The notes below the pieces were generated by a model. That model worked only from the letters and a program-made list of their open reading frames with translations. It did no database searches and was not told the origin of the DNA. 62,515 nt of DNA from Opitutales bacterium (GTDB taxonomy: Bacteria > Verrucomicrobiota > Verrucomicrobiia > Opitutales > T3Sed10-336), in NCBI GenBank assembly GCA_022565335.1, contig JAIUMY010000006.1:1-62515 (forward strand). Direction: 5' to 3'. Made by a program: the position numbers and the translations under genes. Positions within the stretch are counted from its first letter, which is position 1. Each line of letters begins with the position of its first letter. Positions 35,884 to 45,900 of the stretch are shown here, piece after piece.

Positions 35884-36892
35884 GGTAGCACGATTTTCGG
35901 AACAGGATCGCAGGGATCTCTTCGCAGATACAGCTTTCACAAGAGGCCTTCATCCGGCAGTCATTGAAAAGGATTTCTGGGTCTGTTGGACTCTGAAAAA
36001 ACTCTTTTCCTCCCCGCTATTGGGACCAAACGTGGTCTTCAAGGGCGGAACTTCTTTGTCCAAAGTGCATCAACTCATTGAACGCTTTTCGGAAGACATT
36101 GATCTGGTTTTAAATTGGGAATTGATCGGGTTCGGGAAGAGGCAAAGAGATCCTTGGCAAGAGCTTCCTTCGAAAACGAAACGGGACCTCTTCAACCGCG
36201 AGGTAAACCAAAAGGCGGAGGAGTATTTGAAGGCCGTATTCCATCCTCACCTTACCGAATTAATCGCTTCGGTTCCAGGTTTGACGACGTGGGTTTCGGA
36301 ACGGGAAGAGTTAACGATCTACCTTCGCTACCCAGCCGCTTTTTCCCTGGAAGCATTGCGCCCGGAGATAAAACTCGAAGTTGGTCCTTTGGCCGCATGG
36401 GTTCCATCGGAGAAACGATGCATTCGTTCTTATGCCGCAGAGGAATATCCCCATCTATTTGATGAAGCGGATTGCCAAGTGGTCGCTATTCAGGCCGATC
36501 GAACCTTCTGGGAAAAAGCGACCATTTTACATCAGCAGGCTCATCGAACAAAACCGATGCCAGCAAACTATTCCCGTCACTACTATGACCTTGCCCGGAT
36601 GGCGAAAAGTCCGGTAAAAAGCGTGGCGTTAGCTGATCTTGATTTACTCGAGGAAGTGATCAAGTTCAAGGAGCGCTTTTACCGATGCTCATGGGCGCAT
36701 TACCAAGAAGCCAGACCTGGGACGTTTCGATTGATTCCCTCTCCGGCAGGGGAGAAAGAATTGAAAGAGGACTATCTGAAAATGAAACCAATGTTTTTCA
36801 AGGAGCCCCCGGAATGGGATGAAGTGTTGAACACCCTTCAAGAGTTGGAACAAGAAATCAATTCTCTTTCGCTACCACCACATCAGGAATAA
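35876..36892 (+). CDS. abiEii: AbiEii-type nucleotidyltransferase toxin
   Basis: 338 residues with the nucleotidyltransferase motif NVVFKGGTSLSKVHQLIERFSEDIDLVL (about 58-84), where GGTSLSK and D-I-D supply nucleotide and metal binding. The segment IKLEVGP and the later KATILHQQAHR block agree with AbiEii/AbiGii toxins. Members modify tRNA or other targets and stop growth when phage disturbs the antitoxin. The gene follows abiEi and precedes hsdR by about 85 bases. Confidence 0.9.
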   Translation: MDKVARFSEQDRRDLFADTAFTRGLHPAVIEKDFWVCWTLKKLFSSPLLGPNVVFKGGTSLSKVHQLIERFSEDIDLVLNWELIGFGKRQRDPWQELPSKTKRDLFNREVNQKAEEYLKAVFHPHLTELIASVPGLTTWVSEREELTIYLRYPAAFSLEALRPEIKLEVGPLAAWVPSEKRCIRSYAAEEYPHLFDEADCQVVAIQADRTFWEKATILHQQAHRTKPMPANYSRHYYDLARMAKSPVKSVALADLDLLEEVIKFKERFYRCSWAHYQEARPGTFRLIPSPAGEKELKEDYLKMKPMFFKEPPEWDEVLNTLQELEQEINSLSLPPHQE

Positions 36893-36977
36893 AACCGAAC
36901 AATACCACTCATTAATCGAACCGCTTCCTTTCCTGATTGAAACCTCCCGGCTTTTCGGAAAAGCTATCGCCGTAACA

Positions 36978-39900
36978 ATGGACAAGAACTCATCGGAACG
37001 GGATACCCAGCGGCGGGTGATCAAGCTTTTCACGGATCCACAGGATCCGGATTGTCTCGGGTATCGCTTTCTCGGGAACTGGATCCACCGGGAGGGAAAT
37101 GGCCCGATTCAGGAGGGGATGCTGGAGGATTATCTGCGGGGGGCGGGGTATGAGTTGGCCCAAACGACCCGGGCCATTGATGTGCTTCGTCGGGAGGCTT
37201 CCCATTCCACCCGCAGTCTTTACGAAAACAACAAGGCGGTTTACGAGCGGATGCGCTATGGCATCTCGGTCAAAACAGAGGCCGGGCGGAAAAACGAAAC
37301 CATTCAATTGATCAACTGGGAAGATCCGGAGGCCAACGATTGGGCCTTGGCCGAAGAGGTAACCTTGCGGGGGAATTTGGCCCGGCGTCCGGACTTGGTG
37401 CTCTACCTGAATGGCCTCGCGGTGGGGGTGATCGAATTGAAGAGCAGCCGGGTCTCGATCAGCGACGGCATCCGGCAGCTCCTTTCCAACCAGCAACCGG
37501 ATTTCCACCAATCCTTTTTCACCACCGTGCAATTCGTTTTTGCCGGGAATGATGCCGAGGGGTTGCGCTATGGGACGGTGGGAACCCCGGAGAAGTTTTT
37601 TCTGCAATGGAAGGAGGAGGAAGAGGATAATTCCCGGTTCAAGCTGGATAAATATCTGATCAAAATGTGCCGCAAGGACCGTTTGCTGGAGTTGATCCGG
37701 GATTTCATTCTTTTCGACGGTGGCATCAAAAAGGTGCCCCGTTTCCACCAGTATTTTGGCGTCAAGGCGGCCCAGCAGCATGTCGAACGCGGCGAGGGCG
37801 GGATCATCTGGCATACCCAGGGAAGCGGCAAGAGTATCGTCATGGTCTTACTGGCCAAATGGATTCTCGCTAACAAGCCCCATGCCCGGGTGGTGGTGAT
37901 CACTGACCGGGATGAACTCGACCGGCAAATTGAGCAGGTCTTCGGGGATTCCGGAGAAGATATCTACCGCACCAGCAGCGGACAGGATTTGCTCACCCAA
38001 CTGGGGCAGGCCACGCCGCGTTTGCTTTGCTCCCTGGTGCATAAGTTCGGTCGGCAGAAGGTGGCCGACTTCGATGCGTTTATCCGGGATCTGGAAACCT
38101 CTCCCAGCCATACGGTGGGAGATATCTATGTCTTTGTGGACGAGTGTCACCGAACTCAGAGCGGGAAGCTACATCGGGCCATGAGTGCGCTCATCCCCGA
38201 GGGAACGTTTATCGGGTTTACCGGCACGCCTCTCTTGAAAAAGGACAAGGCCACCAGCCTGGAGGTTTTTGGACGCTATATCCACACCTATAAATTTTCC
38301 GAAGCGGTGGAGGACGAGGTGGTGCTGGATTTGATCTATGAGGCCCGGGATATTGATCAGGAACTGACCTCGCAAAAGAGGGTCGATGCCTGGTTTGAGG
38401 CCAAGACGGCGGGGTTGAACGATTGGCAGAAGGATGAACTGAAACGGCATTGGGGAACGCTGCAAAAGGTTCTCAGCTCCCGCTCCCGCATGGAACGGGT
38501 GGTGGCCGATATCGTCTTTGATTTTTCCACCAAGCCCCGTCTCGCGAATTCCCGGGGCAATGCCATGTTGGTTGCATCCAGTATCTACGAGGCGTGTCAG
38601 TATTTTTCCCTATTTCAAAAAACTCCCTTGCGCGACCGGTGCGGGGTGGTCACCTCCTACGATCCCCAGGCCAGCGACATCACCAAGGAGGAAACAGGAG
38701 CCCATACCGAGACCGCCAAGCAGGCCATATATAAAATTTACCAGGACCTCCTGGAAACCATCGAGCCCAAGCCCGGCATGAGCCGGACCGGGACTTATGA
38801 GGAGGAGGCAAAGCGGAAATTCATCAAAGAACCCGCCTCCATGCGCCTGCTGGTAGTGGTGGACAAACTGCTCACCGGCTTCGATGCGCCTCCTTGCACC
38901 TATTTGTATATTGATAAGACGATGCAGGATCATGGCCTCTTCCAGGCCATTTGCCGCACCAATCGCATCGACGGGGAGGATAAGGATTTCGGGTATATCG
39001 TCGATTACAAGGATCTCTTTCGCAAGGTGGAGGATGCCATTGCGGTTTACAGCTCGGAGTTGGATCACAGCTCCGGCGGGGCCGATCCCCAGGTACTGAT
39101 GCAGGATCGTTTGAAAAAGGGGCGGGAGCGCCTCGAAACCGCCCGCGAATCCCTCGCCATCCTTTGCGAGGATGTGGAATCTCCCGGAGGCGACCTTGAA
39201 TACATTCACTATTTTTGCGGCAATACCGAAGTCCCTTCGGACTTGGAGGAAAGGGAGCCCCTGCGTTCCGCATTTTACAAGGGGATCGCCGGTTATCTCC
39301 GGGGGTACGCCTCCATTGCCGATAAACTCCCTGAGGCCGGTTTTTCCGAGAAGGAGGTTGCAACCATTCAGGAGGAATTGGATTTTTACGCCAAGAAACG
39401 TGATACCATCCGGCTGGCCAGCGGGGAAACCCTCGACTTGAAACCGTATGAGGCGGATATGCGGTATTTGCTCGATACCTACATCGCCGCCGAAGAGCCC
39501 CGGGTGATCTCCGATCTGGATAATTACGGACTGGTCGATTTGATCGTCAAAACCGGAATTGCCGATGCCCTGGCCGAGAAGAAGTTGAATCAGAAACCCC
39601 AACGAGCGGTGGCGGAAACGATTGAAAACAATGTCCGCAAGAAAATCATCAAGGAACGACTGAACGATCCGGCGTATTTTGGGCGCATGTCGGAACTCCT
39701 TGATGAAATCATCGCCCAGCGCCGGGCGGAAGCGCTGAGTTACGAGGAGTATCTCCGCAAGATCGAAGAGTTGGCGAAAAAAGTCAGCACCGGGCATGGG
39801 GACGAAACGCCGTCCGAACTCGACACCCCGGGCAAGCGGGCGATCTACAACAATTTGCAAAGACCTGCCGAAGGGCAAGCCGCCGAAGATGCGGGGACTT

Positions 39901-40091
39901 ACCAGGGGGAGGATCCACGGGTCGCCCAAACCAAAAGGCTGCACGAGGCACTATTGCAGAACAGCCCGGCGGACTGGCGGGGGATCTCCACCCGGGAGAC
40001 CGTGGTGAAGGAGATTCTCTACCAGGAGTTGCAGGATATCGACGAAGTGGAACGCCTTTTTGCCATCATCAAACAGCAATCGGAATACTAA
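36978..40091 (+). CDS. hsdR: type I restriction endonuclease subunit (HsdR)
   Basis: 1037 residues. The N-terminal nuclease has RRPDLVLYLNGLAVGVIELKSSR, giving the PD...ELK core. The translocase motor follows: Walker A GSGKSIVMVLL, VVVITDRDELDRQI, DECHRTQSG, IGFTGTPLLKKD and the second lobe with LLVVVDKLLTGFDAPPC and DHGLFQAICRTNR. The last 250 residues are the helical HsdM-contact region. The frame matches hsdM in third-position bias, although six kb and several genes separate it from hsdS. The YgjP-like gene begins two bases after its stop. Confidence 0.95.
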   Translation: MDKNSSERDTQRRVIKLFTDPQDPDCLGYRFLGNWIHREGNGPIQEGMLEDYLRGAGYELAQTTRAIDVLRREASHSTRSLYENNKAVYERMRYGISVKTEAGRKNETIQLINWEDPEANDWALAEEVTLRGNLARRPDLVLYLNGLAVGVIELKSSRVSISDGIRQLLSNQQPDFHQSFFTTVQFVFAGNDAEGLRYGTVGTPEKFFLQWKEEEEDNSRFKLDKYLIKMCRKDRLLELIRDFILFDGGIKKVPRFHQYFGVKAAQQHVERGEGGIIWHTQGSGKSIVMVLLAKWILANKPHARVVVITDRDELDRQIEQVFGDSGEDIYRTSSGQDLLTQLGQATPRLLCSLVHKFGRQKVADFDAFIRDLETSPSHTVGDIYVFVDECHRTQSGKLHRAMSALIPEGTFIGFTGTPLLKKDKATSLEVFGRYIHTYKFSEAVEDEVVLDLIYEARDIDQELTSQKRVDAWFEAKTAGLNDWQKDELKRHWGTLQKVLSSRSRMERVVADIVFDFSTKPRLANSRGNAMLVASSIYEACQYFSLFQKTPLRDRCGVVTSYDPQASDITKEETGAHTETAKQAIYKIYQDLLETIEPKPGMSRTGTYEEEAKRKFIKEPASMRLLVVVDKLLTGFDAPPCTYLYIDKTMQDHGLFQAICRTNRIDGEDKDFGYIVDYKDLFRKVEDAIAVYSSELDHSSGGADPQVLMQDRLKKGRERLETARESLAILCEDVESPGGDLEYIHYFCGNTEVPSDLEEREPLRSAFYKGIAGYLRGYASIADKLPEAGFSEKEVATIQEELDFYAKKRDTIRLASGETLDLKPYEADMRYLLDTYIAAEEPRVISDLDNYGLVDLIVKTGIADALAEKKLNQKPQRAVAETIENNVRKKIIKERLNDPAYFGRMSELLDEIIAQRRAEALSYEEYLRKIEELAKKVSTGHGDETPSELDTPGKRAIYNNLQRPAEGQAAEDAGTYQGEDPRVAQTKRLHEALLQNSPADWRGISTRETVVKEILYQELQDIDEVERLFAIIKQQSEY

Positions 40092-40092
40092 G

Positions 40093-40806
40093 ATGGGGAC
40101 GATCCTTCGTTTGGGCAGTCTGGAGGCAGAGTTGATTTTTAAGAAAATCAAAAATGTCCACCTCAGCGTTTACCCACCGCACGGGCGGATTCGCATCACC
40201 GCGCCCGAGCACATGAGTGCCGCCACGGTGCGGGCCTTTGCCCTCGAAAAGCTGGGTTGGATCAAATCCCAGCAGCGCCGCTTACGGGAGCAGAACCGTG
40301 AGACTCCCCGCGAGTTTCTGGAAAAGGAGAGTCACTATGTTTGGGGAAAACGGTATTTGCTCAAACTGGTCGATTCCTCCACGACCGGGGTGGATTTCAC
40401 CAAATCCTCGCTGATCATTCGCAAACGCCCAGAGTGGACGTCGGCCCGTTGTGAAGAATGTCTGGAGGAATGGTATCGGGAAGAAGTCCGCCGGAAAGCG
40501 GATCCCTTAATCAGACGTTGGGAGAAAACCCTGGGGGTGAAGGTCAACAAACTGTTTGTCCAAAAGATGCGCACCAAGTGGGGAACCTGCACCCCGGCCA
40601 AAGGCTACATCCGCCTCAACACCGAACTGGCCAAGAAACCCCGGGAATGTCTCGAATACCTCGTCGTGCACGAAATGGTTCACCTTCTGGAACCCACTCA
40701 CAACGAGCGTTTTCTCAAATTCATGGACACCTTCCTTCCCCAATGGCCCGCCCTCCGCGCTAAACTCAACCGCATCCCCGTCAAGCACGAGGATTGGGAG
40801 TATTGA
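40093..40806 (+). CDS. YgjP-like zinc metallopeptidase (DUF45)
   Basis: 237 residues from the ATG at 40093, only one base after the hsdR stop. The fold is the WLM/DUF45 type: LIFKKIKNVHLSVYPPHGRIRITAPE, KMRTKWGTCTPAKGYIRLNTEL and the zinc-binding VVHEMVHLLEPTHNERF (HExxH, with H at HN). Proteins of this family are often the last gene of type I restriction operons; the role is not settled, but proteolysis of a restriction subunit or processing is plausible. It is translationally linked to hsdR. Confidence 0.88.
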   Translation: MGTILRLGSLEAELIFKKIKNVHLSVYPPHGRIRITAPEHMSAATVRAFALEKLGWIKSQQRRLREQNRETPREFLEKESHYVWGKRYLLKLVDSSTTGVDFTKSSLIIRKRPEWTSARCEECLEEWYREEVRRKADPLIRRWEKTLGVKVNKLFVQKMRTKWGTCTPAKGYIRLNTELAKKPRECLEYLVVHEMVHLLEPTHNERFLKFMDTFLPQWPALRAKLNRIPVKHEDWEY

Positions 40807-41306
40807 GGGGAGAGGTCAAATTGTGAAGATTGACGGTCTCGGAATAGTTATTTTTTCACTGGACGATGGCAGTGTTTTTCCAGCCATCGCAGCTTCCATA
40901 CATTACTTATCGGAAAGTTTTCTTTGAGCACATCCAAGAGAATTTTCCTGCGCTGAAGCCTAAACTTTCGGACCTTTTCAACAGACTTGAGCAAATAGAC
41001 CTTTGTAGGGACTGGGCTGGCTCCGGAGTTGGCGCAAAAAAACGGTGCGGACAATTTCAATGACTCTTGTTCTTGCCGTACAAGCTAAGGGTATACTATA
41101 AATCTTTGTATGCTATTTAAGGTTCGGGAAAAACTATTCAGTTTGCGTAATGGGTTTGTTATTACCGATGGGCAGGATAACCCGATGTTCAGGTGATTGG
41201 TCAGTGCTTTTGTTGGGAAGCTGAAATAGGTTTTTGGCCGGGTGCTTGCGGGCAGGCGTTTTCCTCATTGACGAACAAGGAGGGATTTTGAAACAAAGGG
41301 GAAAGA
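40807..41306. other. 500-base intergenic stretch right of the defence island
   Basis: AT-rich, with two overlapping short frames on opposite strands near 40850-41060. Neither has a recognisable family or good start. No terminator hairpin with a T-run was found. It may be the right boundary of the island. Confidence 0.4.
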
Positions 41307-41987
41307 ATGTTTAGTGAAAAAAAGACAATTATAGGAACGCTATCGGTAGGTCTGGCCTTTCTTATGATGGGTTCCTTTAAAGCGGTGGCCTCTTCGGAAG
41401 GGGAAAGGGTTGCTTTGCCCGAACTTGCTGAGTACTCCTCCATGTCGGTGGAAGAAGCCATTGCGGAGCGCCGTTCGGTTAGGGAGTTTGCGGACTCGTC
41501 GTTGTCCGATGAAGCGATCAGCCGTTTGCTTTGGGCGGCGCAGGGAATTACGTGCCCGGCGCAGGATTTTCGTGCCGCCCCCTCCGCCGGAGCGACATAT
41601 CCACTGGAAGTTTATTTGGTCGATCAGCGTGGTGTTTTCCGCTACGTGCCGCAAGACCACGAACTCGAAAAGATTGGCTCCGGGGATCGTCGGTCCAGGC
41701 TATCGGGAGCGGCCTTGCGACAGGAAGTGATCGCGGAGGCCCCGGTGACTATCGTTATCGCCGCCGAACCTGAACGCACGGTGGGCCGTTATGGAGAAAC
41801 CCGGGCCGAGCGTTATGTGCATATGGAAGCCGGGCATGCGGCTCAGAATATTCATTTGCAGGCAGTCGCTCTCGAATTGGGTTCGGTCCCGATCGGGGCT
41901 TTCGAGGATGAGCAGGTGCAAAGCGTTTTGAGCCTGCCGGAAAACCATCAACCGCTTTACCTCATCCCCTTGGGAAAGCCTCCTTGA
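41307..41987 (+). CDS. exported SagB/ThcOx-type nitroreductase
   Basis: 226 residues with an N-terminal signal or anchor (IIGTLSVGLAFLMMGSFKAVASS), then the flavin-binding nitroreductase fold. RRSVREFADSSLSDEAISRLLWAAQGIT is the N-terminal helix pair and APSAGATYPLEVYLVDQRGVFRYVPQDHEL is the SagB signature; the MEAGHAAQNIHLQAVALELGSVPIGAF segment binds FMN. In the cytoplasm SagB enzymes make thiazole or oxidise peptides, but an exported form is more likely a general oxidoreductase. It has no operon partner. Confidence 0.85.
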   Translation: MFSEKKTIIGTLSVGLAFLMMGSFKAVASSEGERVALPELAEYSSMSVEEAIAERRSVREFADSSLSDEAISRLLWAAQGITCPAQDFRAAPSAGATYPLEVYLVDQRGVFRYVPQDHELEKIGSGDRRSRLSGAALRQEVIAEAPVTIVIAAEPERTVGRYGETRAERYVHMEAGHAAQNIHLQAVALELGSVPIGAFEDEQVQSVLSLPENHQPLYLIPLGKPP

Positions 41988-42203
41988 GGAACTTCGGCTC
42001 GGCAGGTTTTCGGAGCGTAGGTTTAGCAAATAGCGTGGTGTTTGGTGGATTGTCGGTAAAAGACGTTCCCCCAGATAAAAAACAAGGCCAAAAAAAAGAA
42101 CAATTTTGCCAGAGTTGGGTCGGTGATAGGTCGAATGCCTGAAAATCAAGGGACGATTCGCAAGAATTGACATTGATTTTTCGCAAAAACAAGAACCTAA
42201 AAA

Positions 42204-42215
42204 AAGGAGGTCCTT

Positions 42216-42216
<1 letters not shown>
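42204..42216 (+). promoter_or_regulatory. strong Shine-Dalgarno of the acidic lipoprotein gene
   Basis: AAAAGGAGGTCCTT leads to the ATG at 42216 with about six bases of spacing after GGAGG, nearly the consensus. It fixes the start of the short coding region that follows. Confidence 0.7.
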
Positions 42217-42497
<281 letters not shown>

Positions 42498-42928
42498 TCG
42501 TTGGGTTGATCTTCCTACTAACCTTAGCAGCCGGGGTCCTGCGGGACTCCGGCTTTTTTGATGTTCGTGCCAGATCAGCCAATGCTCAGCCGACTGGCCG
42601 GAATTTTTTCTTCACCAAACGAGTGAGCTTGATTAGAGATAGAGGCAAAGCGCTGGTCAATAAAAAGGCTTCCAGGCGGGGACCTTGTGTTCTTGGGTGA
42701 AGCGCGCCGCACCGGAAGCGGAAGGCCTGCGCAAATCGCCGCCCCGGAGGGTAAGGCCTCCGCTTGCTAATCCACTCGAAGCGGTCGTCTCGGTGCAGCA
42801 CCGGCCACCGGTTTCTTTAGCACGCTGAACTTTGGGGAACCTTAAGGCCTTTGGGGGGTACTCTGTGCGCCCATGTGATCTGGTGGTCTAACTTGTTGAC
42901 GGCGGGGGCAGAGAGGGGCAGTTCTTGG
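42498..42928. other. intergenic stretch upstream of the fused kinase-ATPase gene
   Basis: 430 bases. A half copy of the REP-like palindrome (GCGGGGAC at 42676-42683 and its imperfect partner) and a possible regulatory box (42823-42848) are the only structures seen. No supported gene; several short frames are open by chance. Confidence 0.5.
42823..42848 (+). promoter_or_regulatory. candidate response-regulator box 1
   Basis: A 26-base segment containing AACCTTAAGG, identical at 23 of 26 positions to 52571-52596 upstream of an outer-membrane protein gene. The two half-sites in that sister copy (TTAAG) are spaced by 10 bases, like OmpR-family direct repeats. Here only the right half-site is well kept. 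It ends 80 bases before the start of the fused gene. Confidence 0.45.
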
Positions 42929-45900
42929 ATGATGAAGAAACGACACTGGCCGCTATGGGGATGGGGGTTGGCTATCGGAGGATTTCCTCCGATGATCCTT
43001 TGGCTGTGGTTTGTGCTGGCCGGGGAGGGGGTGAGTTGGGGGGTGATCTGCCTGGGGTTGGGGCTGGTGGTTGTTTTTGCGGTTGGTGGGGCCTGGTGGG
43101 GATGGCATTGGGGCGAACATTTGGCTGACCGCAGGTTTGCCTTGCGTCATGGGGGCGATGGGGAGGTGCCTGATTTGCCGCCTTCCGCGGTGAAAGAGTG
43201 GGAAGACTTTCGGCGCTCCTGGAACGAAGTGAGGGAAAGAACCCAGCAAATGGTATTGTCCCAAAAGGATTTTACCGCCAATGCGGCGCATGAATTGCGG
43301 ACCCCTCTGGCGGCTCTCCGTTTAACTGGAGAAGGGCTTTTTCAGGGGAACCCCGATTTGGCGGAAGTTCGGGAAACGGTGGGGGCGATGCTGGAAGAGG
43401 CGGATCGGGTAAGCCGTCTGGTCGATCAATTGTTGATGCTTGCTCGGGCGGAGAGTGGAGGGATCGGGGTGGAGGCGGATTATCACCCCCTGAAGGAGAT
43501 CGTGCATGAAGTGGTGGAAATACGGCAGGTTCTTGCCGAGGACCAGGGGCAAACCCTGAGGGTTTCGGAGGACGGAGAATGGTCGGTTTGGGCCGATCGC
43601 AACCTTCTTCGGTTGGCTTTGGACAATCTTTTGGCCAATGCCCTGCGGCATAGTCCGGAGGGAAGCTTTATTGAAATTCAGATACAGAGCAGGGAGAAGG
43701 GGGGCGTGGCCATTTCCATTAAAGATGAGGGAAGGGGTTTGCGGGAGGGGGAAAGCACGACTGTTTTTGAACGGTTTTATCGGGGGGCGGGAGCGGTTCC
43801 CGGAAGTGGGTTTGGGTTGGGTTTGCCCCTGGCCCGCTGGGGGGTGGAGGCCTTCGGAGGAAATCTTCAGGCGCCGAATCGGGGGGCCGGCAAGGGGCCG
43901 GTTGTTACGATACTTTGTCCTGAGACCGAATGGGACCATTTTGTCGAAACGAGAGATGAATCAGCGGGAAATGGCTGGCAAAATCCGGAGGAGAGTTGGG
44001 TCACCGAAGCGGCTCCCGGGCAGGTGTTGGCAAGAATGGAAAGCTCTCCGCGGGGACTTTCGGAAGAAGCAGTGAAAAGCCGTCGGGAAATTGTTGGGGC
44101 GAATCGTTTCCAGGGATTGCTCAGGCACCCCTTCGGGCACCTGCTTCGCCGGGCCTGTCAGACTCCGTTCAATGGGATATTATTGGTCTGCATGGCTTTG
44201 TCGATGGGGTTAGGGGAGACCCAGCCGGCCATCGTAATGGGACTGATGGTGGTGCTCAGCACGAGCTTGCGTTTTTGGCAGGAAAAACGCTCCTACGATG
44301 CGGCCCGGGGGTTGGAGAAGGAGGTAGCGGTTAGGGTTTCGGTGGCTCGCCCAACGAGTCCCGGGGGGACCGAGGAGGTGGCGGTGGAGGATTTGGTGCC
44401 GGGAGATATGGTTCATTTGGCTCCGGGCGATATGGTTCCGGCGGATTTGCGGCTGATTTCCGCCCAGGGTCTGGAGATCTCGGAGACGACTTTGACGGGG
44501 GAAAGTTTTCCGGTAGCGAAAACGGCGCGGAGTCAGATTCCGGGTCAGGAGGAAGGTGATCCGGAAGAAACACCCAATCTGTGTTACATGGGAACCCATG
44601 TGGTTCGCGGTGGCGGGATTGGAGTCGTTCTGACGACCGGAAGGCGGACCCGTTTAGGCCGTTCGACGCAGCTTCTTCGTCAACCGGCTCCGGAAACGGC
44701 GTTTCAACGGGGGGTGCGCAAAGTCAGTTGGTTGTTGCTGACCTTCATGGCGGCGTTGGTGCCGGCGGTTTTGCTCTTGAATGGTTGGTTTCTGGGCAAC
44801 TGGACGGAGGCCTTACTCTTTGCCCTGGCAGTGGCGGTGGGGCTCACGCCGGAACTATTGCCAGTGATGGTCAATGTCAACCTGGCGCGGGCGGCTCGGG
44901 CCTTGGCTAAAAAAGGATTGATCATCAAAAATCTCTCGGCGGTGCATTCTTTTGGGTCGATGGATATTCTTTGTCTGGACAAAACCGGAACGCTGACCGA
45001 GGACCGGCCTGCTTTTCGGGCGGCTCTTGATGGGCGGGGCCATTCGTCTTCGCTGGTTTTGCAAGAGGGGGCGTTGAATGCCCACTGTGAAGGGAGTGTG
45101 CAGGGGCCGCTGGACCGCGAGATACTGCGACAGGCGGGAACGTTGCCGGAGGGGGTCAAACGGGGAGAAATTCCCTTCGACTACGATCGTAAAATTGTCA
45201 GTATTCTTTGGCAGAAAGCCCGGGGCAAAGGTCCGTGCCGGTTGATTTGTAAAGGCGCGGCGGAAGCGGTCTTGGAACGGTGTACCCGATGGCGTATCGG
45301 GGAGGAGGAAAAGGTTTTAAGCCCGGGCGATCGGGAGGTTTGTGAAAAGGGACTGGCGCAACAACTGGAGCTGGGGCGGAGGGTCTTGGCGGTGGCGGTG
45401 CGGGAGCTACCTGGCGATGTGAAGGCCTGGGGCAAAGAGGAGGAAACCGGGATGACCTTTCTGGGGTTTTTGGTTTTTGAGGATCCGGTTCGCGAGGGTG
45501 TGCGGGAGGTTGTGCAAAGGATTCAGGAGAATGGGGTTCGGCCCATTTTGTTAACCGGGGATCATGCGGCTCCGGCGCAGGCGGCGGCGAGGGAAGCCGG
45601 TTTTCCCGAAGGGAAGGTCTATGAGGGAAGGGAATTGGCTGCAATGTCCGAGCCCGAAGCCCGGGAGGCGTTGCGGGAGGCGACCGTGGTAGCGCGCCTG
45701 GGGCCTGCGGATAAAGCGAAAATGGTGCGCTTGTTGCGTAAAAACGGTCACCGGGTCGGCTTTTTGGGGGATGGCGCCAATGATGCCAATGCCTTGCGGG
45801 AAGCCGACGTGGGAATCGTTGCCGAGGGTGGGGCGGATTTGTCCCGAGCCTCGGCGGAAGTGATTATGACCAGTGGGGGGCTGACCGTATTGGCCGAGGG

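Noticed and set aside
38610-39944. 444-codon frame opposite hsdR
   Set aside because: No known domain and strong codon evidence for hsdR on the other strand; an antisense shadow.
40848-41063. Two overlapping 65-70 residue frames on opposite strands
   Set aside because: Neither has a family resemblance, a good SD or a clear operon context. I treat the region as intergenic.
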